Notes: generated by a model not told the origin, from the sequence alone. 64,000 nt of DNA from Erpobdella octoculata (GCA_963978895.1 OZ022247.1:6322437-6386436), one strand, 5' to 3'; shown: positions 1 to 8,741, counted from the stretch's first letter. Translations and numbers: made by a program.

Positions 1-159
1 GAACGTGAAATTTGGAACTTATATTACTTTTATAGCGTAAACATCCGCTAAGAAAGGATTTTTAAAAATTTTGCTCCTGAGGGGAAAAAACTGGAAAACA
101 AACTAAATTCTAAAACAATGTATATCTCGAAAACCAAAAATGAGGAGATTTTGAAATTT
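1..159 (+). repeat. 159-bp non-tandem segment of the element (copy 1)
   Basis: This AT-rich segment carries GAAATTTGG at 7 and again at 153, across the boundary with the 157-bp array, and CATCCGCTAAGAAAGGATT near 50. It has no open frame. The GAAATTTGG and CCGCTAAGAAAGGATT motifs look familiar to me from dispersed invertebrate repeats, which I cannot verify here. It is the only part of the element that is not itself tandem, so it would be the best probe for dispersed relatives. Confidence 0.75.
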
Positions 160-734
160 GGTATATAGATTCTTTTTGAAAAATAAAAAGATACGTATTT
201 CACCATTTTTTGAAAATTCGGTTTCCCGGACCTCTAATGTGGGTTGGAAAATTGGGTTATTTGGTTTTTAAAGTAGCTTCTACTCAAAAACTGTTAATGC
301 TACAGGAGTAAAAATTAGTATTTAGTTTCTACTCCAAAAATAATGAAATACGTGTTTTAGCATTTTTTGAAAATTTGGTTTCCAGGACTTCAAATGTGGA
401 GTGGAAAATAGGGCTAATTGTCTTTTATAGTAGCTGCTACTCAAAAACAGTAAATACCACAGATGTAAAAATTATTATTTAGTTTCTTTTCTAAAAATAA
501 AGATATACATGTTTCACCATTTTTTACAAATTTGGTTTCCCGGACCTCAAATGTGGGTTGGAAAATTGGGTTATTTGGTTTTTAAAGTAGCTTCTACTCA
601 AAAACTGTTAATGCTACAAAAATAAAAATTAGTATTTAGTTTCTACTCTAAAGATTATGATATACGGGTTTCACAATCTTTTGAAAATTTGGTTTCCAGG
701 ACTTCAAATGTGGGGTGGAAAATAGGGTTATTTT
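160..734 (+). repeat. 157-bp minisatellite, about 3.7 units (copy 1)
   Basis: The anchor GGTTTCC falls at 220, 377, 534 and 691, an exact 157-bp spacing. Units 1 and 3 read GGTTTCCCGGACCTC and units 2 and 4 read GGTTTCCAGGACTTCAAA, so the true repeat is a 314-bp A-B dimer. The first unit is partial (from about 160). The last stops after GGGTTATTTT, where AAAGTTTTT of the first 129-bp monomer begins. Stops occur in all frames. It is AT-rich and unrelated by eye to the 129-bp repeat, apart from short shared A/T runs. Confidence 0.9.
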
Positions 735-1544
735 AAAGTTTTTAAAAATAAAAGTTGTCAAAACTGAAAAATTGTTTAATATCCTAATAGAACTCGCCCC
801 GAGGATCACGAATCCGAGGTTCTTTTTGCTCTAGGACGCTCCGTTTCGGAGATACAGCGGTTTAAAGTTTTGAAAAATAAAAGTTGTCAAAACTGAAAAA
901 TTGTTTAATATCTTAATAGAACTCGGCCCGAGGATCACAAATCGAGGTCCTTTTTGCTCTAGTACGCTCCGTTTCGGAGATACAGCGGTTTAAAGTTTTT
1001 AAAAATAAAAGTTGTCAAAACTGAAAAATTGTTTAATATCCTAATAGAACTTGCCCCGAGGATCACGAATCCGAGGTCCTTTTTGCTCTAGGACGCTCCG
1101 TTTCGGAGATACAGCGGTTTAAAGTTTTGAAAAATAAAAGTTGTCAAAACTGAAAAATTGTTTAATATCCTAATAGAACTCGGCCCGAGGATCACGAATC
1201 CGAGGTCCTTTTTGCTCTAGGACGCTCCGTTTCGGAGATACAGCGGTTTAAAGTTTTGAAAAATAAAAGTTGTCAAAACTGAAAAATTGTTTAATATCCT
1301 AATAGAACTCGCTCCGAGGATCACGAATCCGAGGTCCATTTTGCTCTAGGACGCTCCGTTTCGGAGATACAGCGGTTTGAAGTTTTGAAAAATAAAAGTT
1401 GTCAAAACTGCAAAATTATTTAATAACCTAATAGAACTCGGCCCGAGGATCACGAATCCGAGGTCCTTTTTGCTCTAGGACGCTTCGTTTCGGAGATACA
1501 GCGGTTTAAAGTTTTGAAAAATAAAAGTTGTCAAAACTGAAAAA
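735..1544 (+). repeat. Short 129-bp array, six monomers plus stub (copy 1)
   Basis: Monomers start (AAAGTT, or GAAGTT in one) at 735, 864, 992, 1121, 1250 and 1379, with a stub from 1508. All are 129 bp except the second, which is 128 bp because it reads AATCGAGG. Monomers are individually marked: 1 has CGAGGTTC; 2 has ACAAATCG and CTAGTACG; 3 has ACTTGCCCC; 5 has GGTCCATTTT; 6 has ACTGCAAAATTATTTAATAACC and CGCTTCG. The same ordered set recurs in the other copies. The stub ends after GAAAAA at the next element start. Confidence 0.95.
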
Positions 1545-1568
1545 TCTATATATATAAAAGAACATGTC
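1545..1568 (+). other. TA-rich element start, TCTATATATATAAAAG (copy 2)
   Basis: The block reads TCTATATATATAAAAG followed by AACATGTC and lies directly after a truncated 129-bp monomer ending GAAAAA. Helitrons insert between A and T and begin with TC, and many begin TCTATA; this fits but is not proof. The block also contains TATAAAAG, a perfect TATA-box-like string, so promoter activity is possible but unsupported by any gene downstream. Confidence 0.5.
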
Positions 1569-1708
1569 CTGACTGACTGACTGACTGACTGACTGACTGA
1601 CTGACTGACTGACTGACTGACTGACTGACTGACTGACTGACTGACTGACTGACTGACTGACTGACTGACTGACTGACTGACTGACTGACTGACTGACTGA
1701 CTGACTGA
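1569..1708. repeat. (CTGA)35 microsatellite
   Basis: There are 35 uninterrupted CTGA units (140 bp). Read on the minus strand this gives an open frame of repeated Ser-Val-Ser-Gln, which is an artefact of a 4-bp repeat with no stop in that frame. The lack of any interruption suggests recent growth or strong homogenisation. Confidence 0.98.
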
Positions 1709-1741
1709 TAATCAACGCCGAGCTCAAACGCCTCATCTTAG
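1709..1741 (+). other. 33-bp linker after CTGA tract (copy 2)
   Basis: The linker contains ATCAACGCCGAGCTCAAACG and joins the CTGA tract to the 159-bp segment. It is identical in the three copies where it is present. Its function is unknown; it looks like part of the element body. Confidence 0.7.
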
Positions 1742-1900
1742 GAACGTGAAATTTGGAACTTATATTACTTTTATAGCGTAAACATCCGCTAAGAAAGGAT
1801 TTTTAAAAATTTTGCTCCTGAGGGGAAAAAACTGGAAAACAAACTAAATTCTAAAACAATGTATATCTCGAAAACCAAAAATGAGGAGATTTTGAAATTT
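1742..1900 (+). repeat. 159-bp non-tandem segment (copy 2)
   Basis: It is identical by eye to positions 1-159. Confidence 0.75.
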
Positions 1901-2475
1901 GGTATATAGATTCTTTTTGAAAAATAAAAAGATACGTGTTTCACCATTTTTTGAAAATTCGGTTTCCCGGACCTCTAATGTGGGTTGGAAAATTGGGTTA
2001 TTTGGTTTTTAAAGTAGCTTCTACTCAAAAACTGTTAATGCTACAGGAGTAAAAATTAGTATTTAGTTTCTACTCCAAAAATAATGAAATACGTGTTTTA
2101 GCATTTTTTGAAAATTTGGTTTCCAGGACTTCAAATGTGGAGTGGAAAATAGGGCTAATTGTCTTTTATAGTAGCTGCTACTCAAAAACAGTAAATACCA
2201 CAGATGTAAAAATTATTATTTAGTTTCTTTTCTAAAAATAAAGATATACATGTTTCACCATTTTTTACAAATTTGGTTTCCCGGACCTCAAATGTGGGTT
2301 GGAAAATTGGGTTATTTGGTTTTTAAAGTAGCTTCTACTCAAAAACTGTTAATGCTACAAAAATAAAAATTAGTATTTAGTTTCTACTCTAAAGATTATG
2401 ATATACGGGTTTCACAATCTTTTGAAAATTTGGTTTCCAGGACTTCAAATGTGGGGTGGAAAATAGGGTTATTTT
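1901..2475 (+). repeat. 157-bp minisatellite (copy 2)
   Basis: Same four-unit A-B-A-B structure and same length as at 160-734. The one difference I noticed is GATACGTGTTTCACC instead of GATACGTATTTCACC near 1938. Confidence 0.9.
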
Positions 2476-3284
2476 AAAGTTTTTAAAAATAAAAGTTGTC
2501 AAAACTGAAAAATTGTTTAATATCTTAATAGAACTCGGCCCGAGGATCACAAATCGAGGTTCTTTTTGCTCTAGGACGCTCCGTTTCGGAGATACAGCGG
2601 TTTAAAGTTTTGAAAAATAAAAGTTGTCAAAACTGAAAAATTGTTTAATATCTTAATAGAACTCGGCCCGAGGATCACAAATCGAGGTCCTTTTTGCTCT
2701 AGTACGCTCCGTTTCGGAGATACAGCGGTTTAAAGTTTTTAAAAATAAAAGTTGTCAAAACTGAAAAATTGTTTAATATCCTAATAGAACTTGCCCCGAG
2801 GATCACGAATCCGAGGTCCTTTTTGCTCTAGGACGCTCCGTTTCGGAGATACAGCGGTTTAAAGTTTTGAAAAATAAAAGTTGTCAAAACTGAAAAATTG
2901 TTTAATATCCTAATATAACTCGGCCCGAGGATCACGAATCCGAGGTCCTTTTTGCTCTAGGACGCTCCGTTTCGGAGATACAGCGGTTTAAAGTTTTGAA
3001 AAATAAAAGTTGTCAAAACTGAAAAATTGTTTAATATCCTAATAGAACTCGCCCCGAGGATCACGAATCCGAGGTCCATTTTGCTCTAGGACGCTCCGTT
3101 TCGGAGATACAGCGGTTTGAAGTTTTGAAAAATAAAAGTTGTCAAAACTGCAAAATTATTTAATAACCTAATAGAACTCGGCCCGAGGATCACGAATCCG
3201 AGGTCCTTTTTGCTCTAGGACGCTTCGTTTCGGAGATACAGCGGTTTAAAGTTTTGAAAAATAAAAGTTGTCAAAACTGAAAAA
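2476..3284 (+). repeat. Short 129-bp array, six monomers plus stub (copy 2)
   Basis: Monomers start at 2476, 2604, 2732, 2861, 2990 and 3119, with a stub from 3248. The first two are 128 bp: monomer 1 has taken the ACAAATCG form typical of monomer 2 while keeping GAGGTTC, a sign of conversion between neighbours. Monomers 3-6 match copy 1 closely. Confidence 0.95.
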
Positions 3285-3308
3285 TCTATATATATAAAAG
3301 AACATGTC
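3285..3308 (+). other. TA-rich element start, TCTATATATATAAAAG (copy 3)
   Basis: This block matches the copy at 1545 base for base and sits at the same place in the monomer (after GAAAAA, offset 37). The exact recurrence of the junction shows that the tandem copies came from one founding junction, not from independent insertions. Confidence 0.5.
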
Positions 3309-3424
3309 CTGACTGACTGACTGACTGACTGACTGACTGACTGACTGACTGACTGACTGACTGACTGACTGACTGACTGACTGACTGACTGACTGACTGA
3401 CTGACTGACTGACTGACTGACTGA
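3309..3424. repeat. (CTGA)29 microsatellite
   Basis: There are 29 perfect CTGA units (116 bp) at the same place in the element as the tract at 1569. It is six units shorter, while the flanks are identical, so slippage is the main source of length variation. Confidence 0.98.
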
Positions 3425-3457
3425 TAATCAACGCCGAGCTCAAACGCCTCATCTTAG
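3425..3457 (+). other. 33-bp linker after CTGA tract (copy 3)
   Basis: Same sequence and position as the linker at 1709, between the (CTGA)29 tract and the 159-bp segment. Confidence 0.7.
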
Positions 3458-3616
3458 GAACGTGAAATTTGGAACTTATATTACTTTTATAGCGTAAACA
3501 TCCGCTAAGAAAGGATTTTTAAAAATTTTGCTCCTGAGGGGAAAAAACTGGAAAACAAACTAAATTCTAAAACAATGTATATCTCGAAAACCAAAAATGA
3601 GGAGATTTTGAAATTT
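3458..3616 (+). repeat. 159-bp non-tandem segment (copy 3)
   Basis: It is identical by eye to positions 1-159. Confidence 0.75.
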
Positions 3617-4191
3617 GGTATATAGATTCTTTTTGAAAAATAAAAAGATACGTATTTCACCATTTTTTGAAAATTCGGTTTCCCGGACCTCTAATGTGGG
3701 TTGGAAAATTGGGTTATTTGGTTTTTAAAGTAGCTTCTACTCAAAAACTGTTAATGCTACAGGAGTAAAAATTAGTATTTAGTTTCTACTCCAAAAATAA
3801 TGAAATACGTGTTTTAGCATTTTTTGAAAATTTGGTTTCCAGGACTTCAAATGTGGAGTGGAAAATAGGGCTAATTGTCTTTTATAGTAGCTGCTACTCA
3901 AAAACAGTAAATACCACAGATGTAAAAATTATTATTTAGTTTCTTTTCTAAAAATAAAGATATACATGTTTCACCATTTTTTACAAATTTGGTTTCCCGG
4001 ACCTCAAATGTGGGTTGGAAAATTGGGTTATTTGGTTTTTAAAGTAGCTTCTACTCAAAAACTGTTAATGCTACAAAAATAAAAATTAGTATTTAGTTTC
4101 TACTCTAAAGATTATGATATACGGGTTTCACAATCTTTTGAAAATTTGGTTTCCAGGACTTCAAATGTGGGGTGGAAAATAGGGTTATTTT
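3617..4191 (+). repeat. 157-bp minisatellite (copy 3)
   Basis: It is the same as 160-734 with no difference noticed. Unit number has not changed between copies, in contrast to the 129-bp array and the CTGA tract. Confidence 0.9.
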
Positions 4192-4872
4192 AAAGTTTTT
4201 AAAAATAAAAGTTGTCAAAACTGAAAAATTGTTTAATATCCTAATAGAACTCGCCCCGAGGATCACGAATCCGAGGTTCTTTTTGCTCTAGGACGCTCCG
4301 TTTCGGAGATACAGCGGTTTAAAGTTTTGAAAAATAAAAGTTGTCAAAACTGAAAAATTGTTTAATATCTTAATAGAACTCGGCCCGAGGATCACAAATC
4401 GAGGTCCTTTTTGCTCTAGTACGCTCCGTTTCGGAGATACAGCGGTTTAAAGTTTTTAAAAATAAAAGTTGTCAAAACTGAAAAATTGTTTAATATCCTA
4501 ATAGAACTTGCCCCGAGGATCACGAATCCGAGGTCCTTTTTGCTCTAGGACGCTCCGTTTCGGAGATACAGCGGTTTAAAGTTTTGAAAAATAAAAGTTG
4601 TCAAAACTGAAAAATTGTTTAATATCCTAATAGAACTCGGCCCGAGGATCACGAATCCGAGGTCCTTTTTGCTCTAGGACGCTCCGTTTCGGAGATACAG
4701 CGGTTTAAAGTTTTGAAAAATAAAAGTTGTTAAAACTGAAAAATTGTTTAATATCCTAATAAAACTCGGCCCGAGGATCACGAATCCGAGGTCCTTTTTG
4801 CTCTAGGACGCTTCGTTTCGGAGATACAGCGGTTTAAAGTTTTGAAAAATAAAAGTTGTCAAAACTGAAAAA
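4192..4872 (+). repeat. Short 129-bp array, five monomers plus stub (copy 3)
   Basis: Monomers start at 4192, 4321, 4449, 4578 and 4707, with a stub from 4836. Monomers 1-4 match copy 1. The GGTCCATTTT monomer is missing and the last monomer is a variant with AATAAAACTCGG and CGCTTCG. Loss of one unit is the kind of change expected from unequal pairing. Confidence 0.95.
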
Positions 4873-4896
4873 TCTATATATATAAAAGAACATGTC
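4873..4896 (+). other. TA-rich element start, TCTATATATATAAAAG (copy 4)
   Basis: This is the third occurrence of the same junction and start block. It begins the copy whose 129-bp array is greatly expanded. No further TCTATATATATAAAAG block is present in the remaining 59 kb. Confidence 0.5.
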
Positions 4897-5008
4897 CTGA
4901 CTGACTGACTGACTGACTGACTGACTGACTGACTGACTGACTGACTGACTGACTGACTGACTGACTGACTGACTGACTGACTGACTGACTGACTGACTGA
5001 CTGACTGA
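4897..5008. repeat. (CTGA)28 microsatellite
   Basis: There are 28 perfect CTGA units (112 bp), the shortest of the three tracts. It lies between the TA-rich start and the linker of copy 4. Confidence 0.98.
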
Positions 5009-5041
5009 TAATCAACGCCGAGCTCAAACGCCTCATCTTAG
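5009..5041 (+). other. 33-bp linker after CTGA tract (copy 4)
   Basis: Same sequence and position as the linker at 1709, between the (CTGA)28 tract and the 159-bp segment. Confidence 0.7.
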
Positions 5042-5200
5042 GAACGTGAAATTTGGAACTTATATTACTTTTATAGCGTAAACATCCGCTAAGAAAGGAT
5101 TTTTAAAAATTTTGCTCCTGAGGGGAAAAAACTGGAAAACAAACTAAATTCTAAAACAATGTATATCTCGAAAACCAAAAATGAGGAGATTTTGAAATTT
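5042..5200 (+). repeat. 159-bp non-tandem segment (copy 4)
   Basis: It is identical by eye to positions 1-159. This is its last occurrence in the window. Confidence 0.75.
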
Positions 5201-5775
5201 GGTATATAGATTCTTTTTGAAAAATAAAAAGATACGTATTTCACCATTTTTTGAAAATTCGGTTTCCCGGACCTCTAATGTGGGTTGGAAAATTGGGTTA
5301 TTTGGTTTTTAAAGTAGCTTCTACTCAAAAACTGTTAATGCTACAGGAGTAAAAATTAGTATTTAGTTTCTACTCCAAAAATAATGAAATACGTGTTTTA
5401 GCATTTTTTGAAAATTTGGTTTCCAGGACTTCAAATGTGGAGTGGAAAATAGGGCTAATTGTCTTTTATAGTAGCTGCTACTCAAAAACAGTAAATACCA
5501 CAGATGTAAAAATTATTATTTAGTTTCTTTTCTAAAAATAAAGATATACATGTTTCACCATTTTTTACAAATTTGGTTTCCCGGACCTCAAATGTGGGTT
5601 GGAAAATTGGGTTATTTGGTTTTTAAAGTAGCTTCTACTCAAAAACTGTTAATGCTACAAAAATAAAAATTAGTATTTAGTTTCTACTCTAAAGATTATG
5701 ATTTACGGGTTTCACAATCTTTTGAAAATTTGGTTTCCAGGACTTCAAATGTGGGGTGGAAAATAGGGTTATTTT
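5201..5775 (+). repeat. 157-bp minisatellite (copy 4)
   Basis: It is the same as 160-734 with one difference noticed (GATTTACGGG instead of GATATACGGG near 5702). It borders the expanded 129-bp array but has not itself expanded. Confidence 0.9.
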
Positions 5776-6419
5776 AAAGTTTTTAAAAATAAAAGTTGTC
5801 AAAACTGAAAAATTGTTTAATATCCTAATAGAACTCGCCCCGAGGATCACGAATCCGAGGTTCTTTTTGCTCTAGGACGCTCCGTTTCGGAGATACAGCG
5901 GTTTAAAGTTTTGAAAAATAAAAGTTGTCAAAACTGAAAAATTGTTTAATATCTTAATAGAACTCGGCCCGAGGATCACAAATCGAGGTCCTTTTTGCTC
6001 TAGTACGCTCCGTTTCGGAGATACAGCGGTTTAAAGTTTTTAAAAATAAAAGTTGTCAAAACTGAAAAATTGTTTAATATCCTAATAGAACTTGCCCCGA
6101 GGATCACGAATCCGAGGTCCTTTTTGCTCTAGGACGCTCCGTTTCGGAGATACAGCGGTTTAAAGTTTTGAAAAATAAAAGTTGTCAAAACTGAAAAATT
6201 GTTTAATATCCTAATAGAACTCGGCCCGAGGATCACGAATCCGAGGTCCTTTTTGCTCTAGGACGCTCCGTTTCGGAGATACAGCGGTTTAAAGTTTTGA
6301 AAAATAAAAGTTGTCAAAACTGAAAAATTGTTTAATATCCTAATAGAACTCGCCCCGAGGATCACGAATCCGAGGTCCATTTTGCTCTAGGACGCTCCGT
6401 TTCGGAGATACAGCGGTTT
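5776..6419 (+). repeat. Edge of the array: five monomers collinear with the short arrays
   Basis: The first five monomers carry, in order, CGAGGTTC, ACAAATCG/CTAGTACG, ACTTGCCCC, a plain CGGCCC monomer and GGTCCATTTT. This is the same series as monomers 1-5 of copy 1. The array departs from the ancestral order only after 6419, which places the start of expansion between monomers 5 and 6. Confidence 0.85.
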
Positions 6420-8741
6420 AAAGTTTTGAAAAATAAAAGTTGTCAAAACTGAAAAATTGTTTAATATCCTAATAGAACTCGGCCCGAGGATCACGAATCC
6501 GAGGTCCTTTTTGCTCTAGGACGCTCCGTTTCGGAGATACAGCGGTTTAAAGTTTTGAAAAATAAAAGTTGTCAAAACTGAAAAATTGTTTAATATCCTA
6601 ATAGAACTCGCCCCGAGGATCACGAATCCGAGGTCCTTTTTGCTCTAGGACGCTCCGTTTCGGAGATACAGCGGTTTAAAGTTTTGAAAAAGAAAAGTTG
6701 TCAAAACTGAAAAATTGTAATGGGACATAATAGAACTCGCCCCGAGGATCACGAATCCGAGGTCCTTTTTGCTCTAGGACGCTCCGTTTCGGAGATACAG
6801 CGGTTTAAAGTTTTGAAAAATAAAAGTTGTCAAAACTGAAAAATTGTTTAATATCTTAATAGAACTCGGCTCGAGGATCACGAATCCGAGGTCCTTTTTG
6901 CTCTAGTACGCTCCGTTTCGGAGATACAGCGGTTTAAAATTTTGAAAAATAAAAGTTGTCAAAACTGAAAAATTGTTTAATATCTTGATAGAACTCGGCC
7001 CGAGGATCACGAATTCGAGGTCCTTTTTGCTCTAGTACGCTCCGTTTCGGAGATACGGCGGTATAAAATTTTGAAAAATAAAAGTTGTCAAAACTGAAAA
7101 ATTGTTTAATATCCTAATAGAACTTGCCCCGAGGATCACGAATCCGAGGTCCTTTTTGCTCTAGGACGCTCCGTTTCGGAGATACAGCGGTTTAAAGTTT
7201 TGAAAAATAAAAGTTGTCAAAACTGAAAAATTGTTTAATATCCTAATAGAACTCGGCCCGAGGATCACGAATCCGAGGTCCTTTTTGCTCTAGGACGCTC
7301 CGTTTCGGAGATACAGCGGTTTAAAGTTTTGAAAAATAAAAGTTGTCAAAACTGAAAAATTGTTTAATATCCTAATAGAACTCGCCCCGAGGATCACGAA
7401 TCCGAGGTCCTTTTTGCTCTAGGACGCTCCGTTTCGGAGATACAGCGGTTTAAAGTTTTGAAAAAGAAAAGTTGTCAAAACTGAAAAATTGTAATGGGAC
7501 ATAATAGAACTCGCCCCGAGGATCACGAATCCGAGGTCCTTTTTGCTCTAGGACGCTCCGTTTCGGAGATACAGCGGTTTAAAGTTTTGAAAAATAAAAG
7601 TTGTCAAAACTGAAAAATTGTTTAATATCTTAATAGAACTCGGCTCGAGGATCACGAATCCGAGGTCCTTTTTGCTCTAGTACGCTCCGTTTCGGAGATA
7701 CAGCGGTTTAAAATTTTGAAAAATAAAAGTTGTCAAAACTGAAAAATTGTTTAATATCTTGATAGAACTCGGCCCGAGGATCACGAATTCGAGGTCCTTT
7801 TTGCTCTAGTACGCTCCGTTTCGGAGATACGGCGGTATAAAATTTTGAAAAATAAAAGTTGTCAAAACTGAAAAATTGTTTAATATCCTAATAGAACTTG
7901 CCCCGAGGATCACGAATCCGAGGTCCTTTTTGCTCTAGGACGCTCCGTTTCGGAGATACAGCGGTTTGAAGTTTTGAAAAATAAAAGTTGTCAAAACTGA
8001 AAAATTGTTTAATATCTTAATAGAACTCGGCCCGAGGATCACGAATCCGAGGTCCTTTTTGCTCTAGTACGCTCCGTTTCGGAGATACAGCGGTTTAAAG
8101 TTTTGAAAAATAAAAGTTGTCAAAACTGAAAAATTGTTTAATATCCTAATAGAACTCGGCCCGAGGATCACGAATCCGAGGTCCTTTTTGCTCTAGGACG
8201 CTCCGTTTCGGAGATACAGCGGTTTAAAGTTTTGAAAAATAAAAGTTGTCAAAACTGAAAAATTGTTTAATATCCTAATAGAACTCGCCCCGAGGATCAC
8301 GAATCCGAGGTCCTTTTTGCTCTAGGACGCTCCGTTTCGGAGATACAGCGGTTTAAAGTTTTGAAAAAGAAAAGTTGTCAAAACTGAAAAATTGTAATGG
8401 GACATAATAGAACTCGCCCCGAGGATCACGAATCCGAGGTCCTTTTTGCTCTAGGACGCTCCGTTTCGGAGATACAGCGGTTTAAAGTTTTGAAAAATAA
8501 AAGTTGTCAAAACTGAAAAATTGTTTAATATCTTAATAGAACTCGGCTCGAGGATCACGAATCCGAGGTCCTTTTTGCTCTAGTACGCTCCGTTTCGGAG
8601 ATACAGCGGTTTAAAATTTTGAAAAATAAAAGTTGTCAAAACTGAAAAATTGTTTAATATCTTGATAGAACTCGGCCCGAGGATCACGAATTCGAGGTCC
8701 TTTTTGCTCTAGTACGCTCCGTTTCGGAGATACGGCGGTAT
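6420..8741 (+). repeat. Higher-order repeat of 5, 6 and 7 monomers (6420-7064, 7065-7838, 7839-8741)
   Basis: Each unit ends with the series: CGCCCC monomer, GAAAAAGAAAAG/GTAATGGGACATAATAG monomer, GGCTCGAGG monomer, then the monomer with GAATTC and GATACGGCGGTATAAAA. The rare CGGCGGTATA string falls at 7056, 7830 and 8733 (774 = 6 x 129 and 903 = 7 x 129). The 7-mer has an extra CTAGTACG monomer. These small units look like the seed of the larger repeats that follow. Confidence 0.8.

Larger units (their letters stand above)
1..1544 (+). mobile_element. Composite repeat element, copy 1 (5' end cut by window start)
   Basis: This is the first of four head-to-tail copies of a composite repeat. 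It lacks its TCTATATA start, CTGA tract and linker because the window begins just after them. It contains the 159-bp unique segment (1-159), about 3.7 copies of a 157-bp repeat (160-734), six 129-bp monomers (735-1507) and a stub of a seventh (1508-1544). It has no open frame of note. Strand is given relative to the TATA-like end, and orientation of the parent element is inferred. Its 734-bp non-array part looks identical to that of copy 3 and differs by one base each from copies 2 and 4 by eye. A non-autonomous Helitron-like element is my preferred reading; a plain complex satellite unit is the alternative. Confidence 0.6.
1545..3284 (+). mobile_element. Composite repeat element, copy 2 (complete, 1,740 bp)
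   Basis: This is a full copy, running from TCTATATATATAAAAG to the stub that touches the next TCTATATA. Modules in order are: TA-rich start (1545-1568), 35 CTGA units (1569-1708), linker (1709-1741), 159-bp segment (1742-1900), 157-bp array (1901-2475), six 129-bp monomers (2476-3247) and stub (3248-3284). The left junction reads GAAAAA then TC, which is the A|TC arrangement typical of Helitron 5' ends. No canonical CTRR end with a 3' hairpin is visible at the right junction, so the Helitron reading is not proved. Monomer 1 here resembles monomer 2 of the other copies (ACAAATCGAGG form, 128 bp), which suggests a local conversion. Confidence 0.6.
3285..4872 (+). mobile_element. Composite repeat element, copy 3 (complete, 1,588 bp)
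   Basis: This copy has the same module order as copy 2 but is shorter, because it has 28 or 29 rather than 35 CTGA units and one fewer 129-bp monomer. Modules are: start (3285-3308), 29 CTGA units (3309-3424), linker (3425-3457), 159-bp segment (3458-3616), 157-bp array (3617-4191), five monomers (4192-4835) and stub (4836-4872). The monomer carrying GGTCCATTTT, fifth in the other copies, is absent. The last monomer carries GTTGTTAAAACTG and AATAAAACTC variants. Length change is therefore confined to the tandem modules, and the unique parts are constant. Confidence 0.6.

Noticed and set aside
1551..1558. TATAAAAG as a promoter
   Set aside because: It matches a TATA box but lies in a TA-rich element terminus with no gene or clear transcript downstream.
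1559..1569. GAACATGTCC, which fits the p53 half-site pattern
   Set aside because: A single ten-base match in a repeat terminus is expected by chance and has no partner half-site nearby.
1506..1736. Minus-strand open frame of 76 codons rich in Ser-Val-Ser-Gln
   Set aside because: It is a translation of the CTGA tract and its flanks. Length follows tract length, there is no supported start or domain, and the same frame recurs only where the tract recurs.
3246..3452. Minus-strand open frame of 68 codons, same repeat
   Set aside because: Same artefact at the (CTGA)29 tract.
4803..5036. Minus-strand open frame of 77 codons, same repeat with a different end
   Set aside because: The C-terminal part changes frame relative to the other two because of a different tract length, which is not expected of a real protein.
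1..5775. Bacterial or phage origin of the window
   Set aside because: 64 kb with no credible coding sequence, satellite structure and higher-order repeats point to eukaryotic heterochromatin-type DNA.
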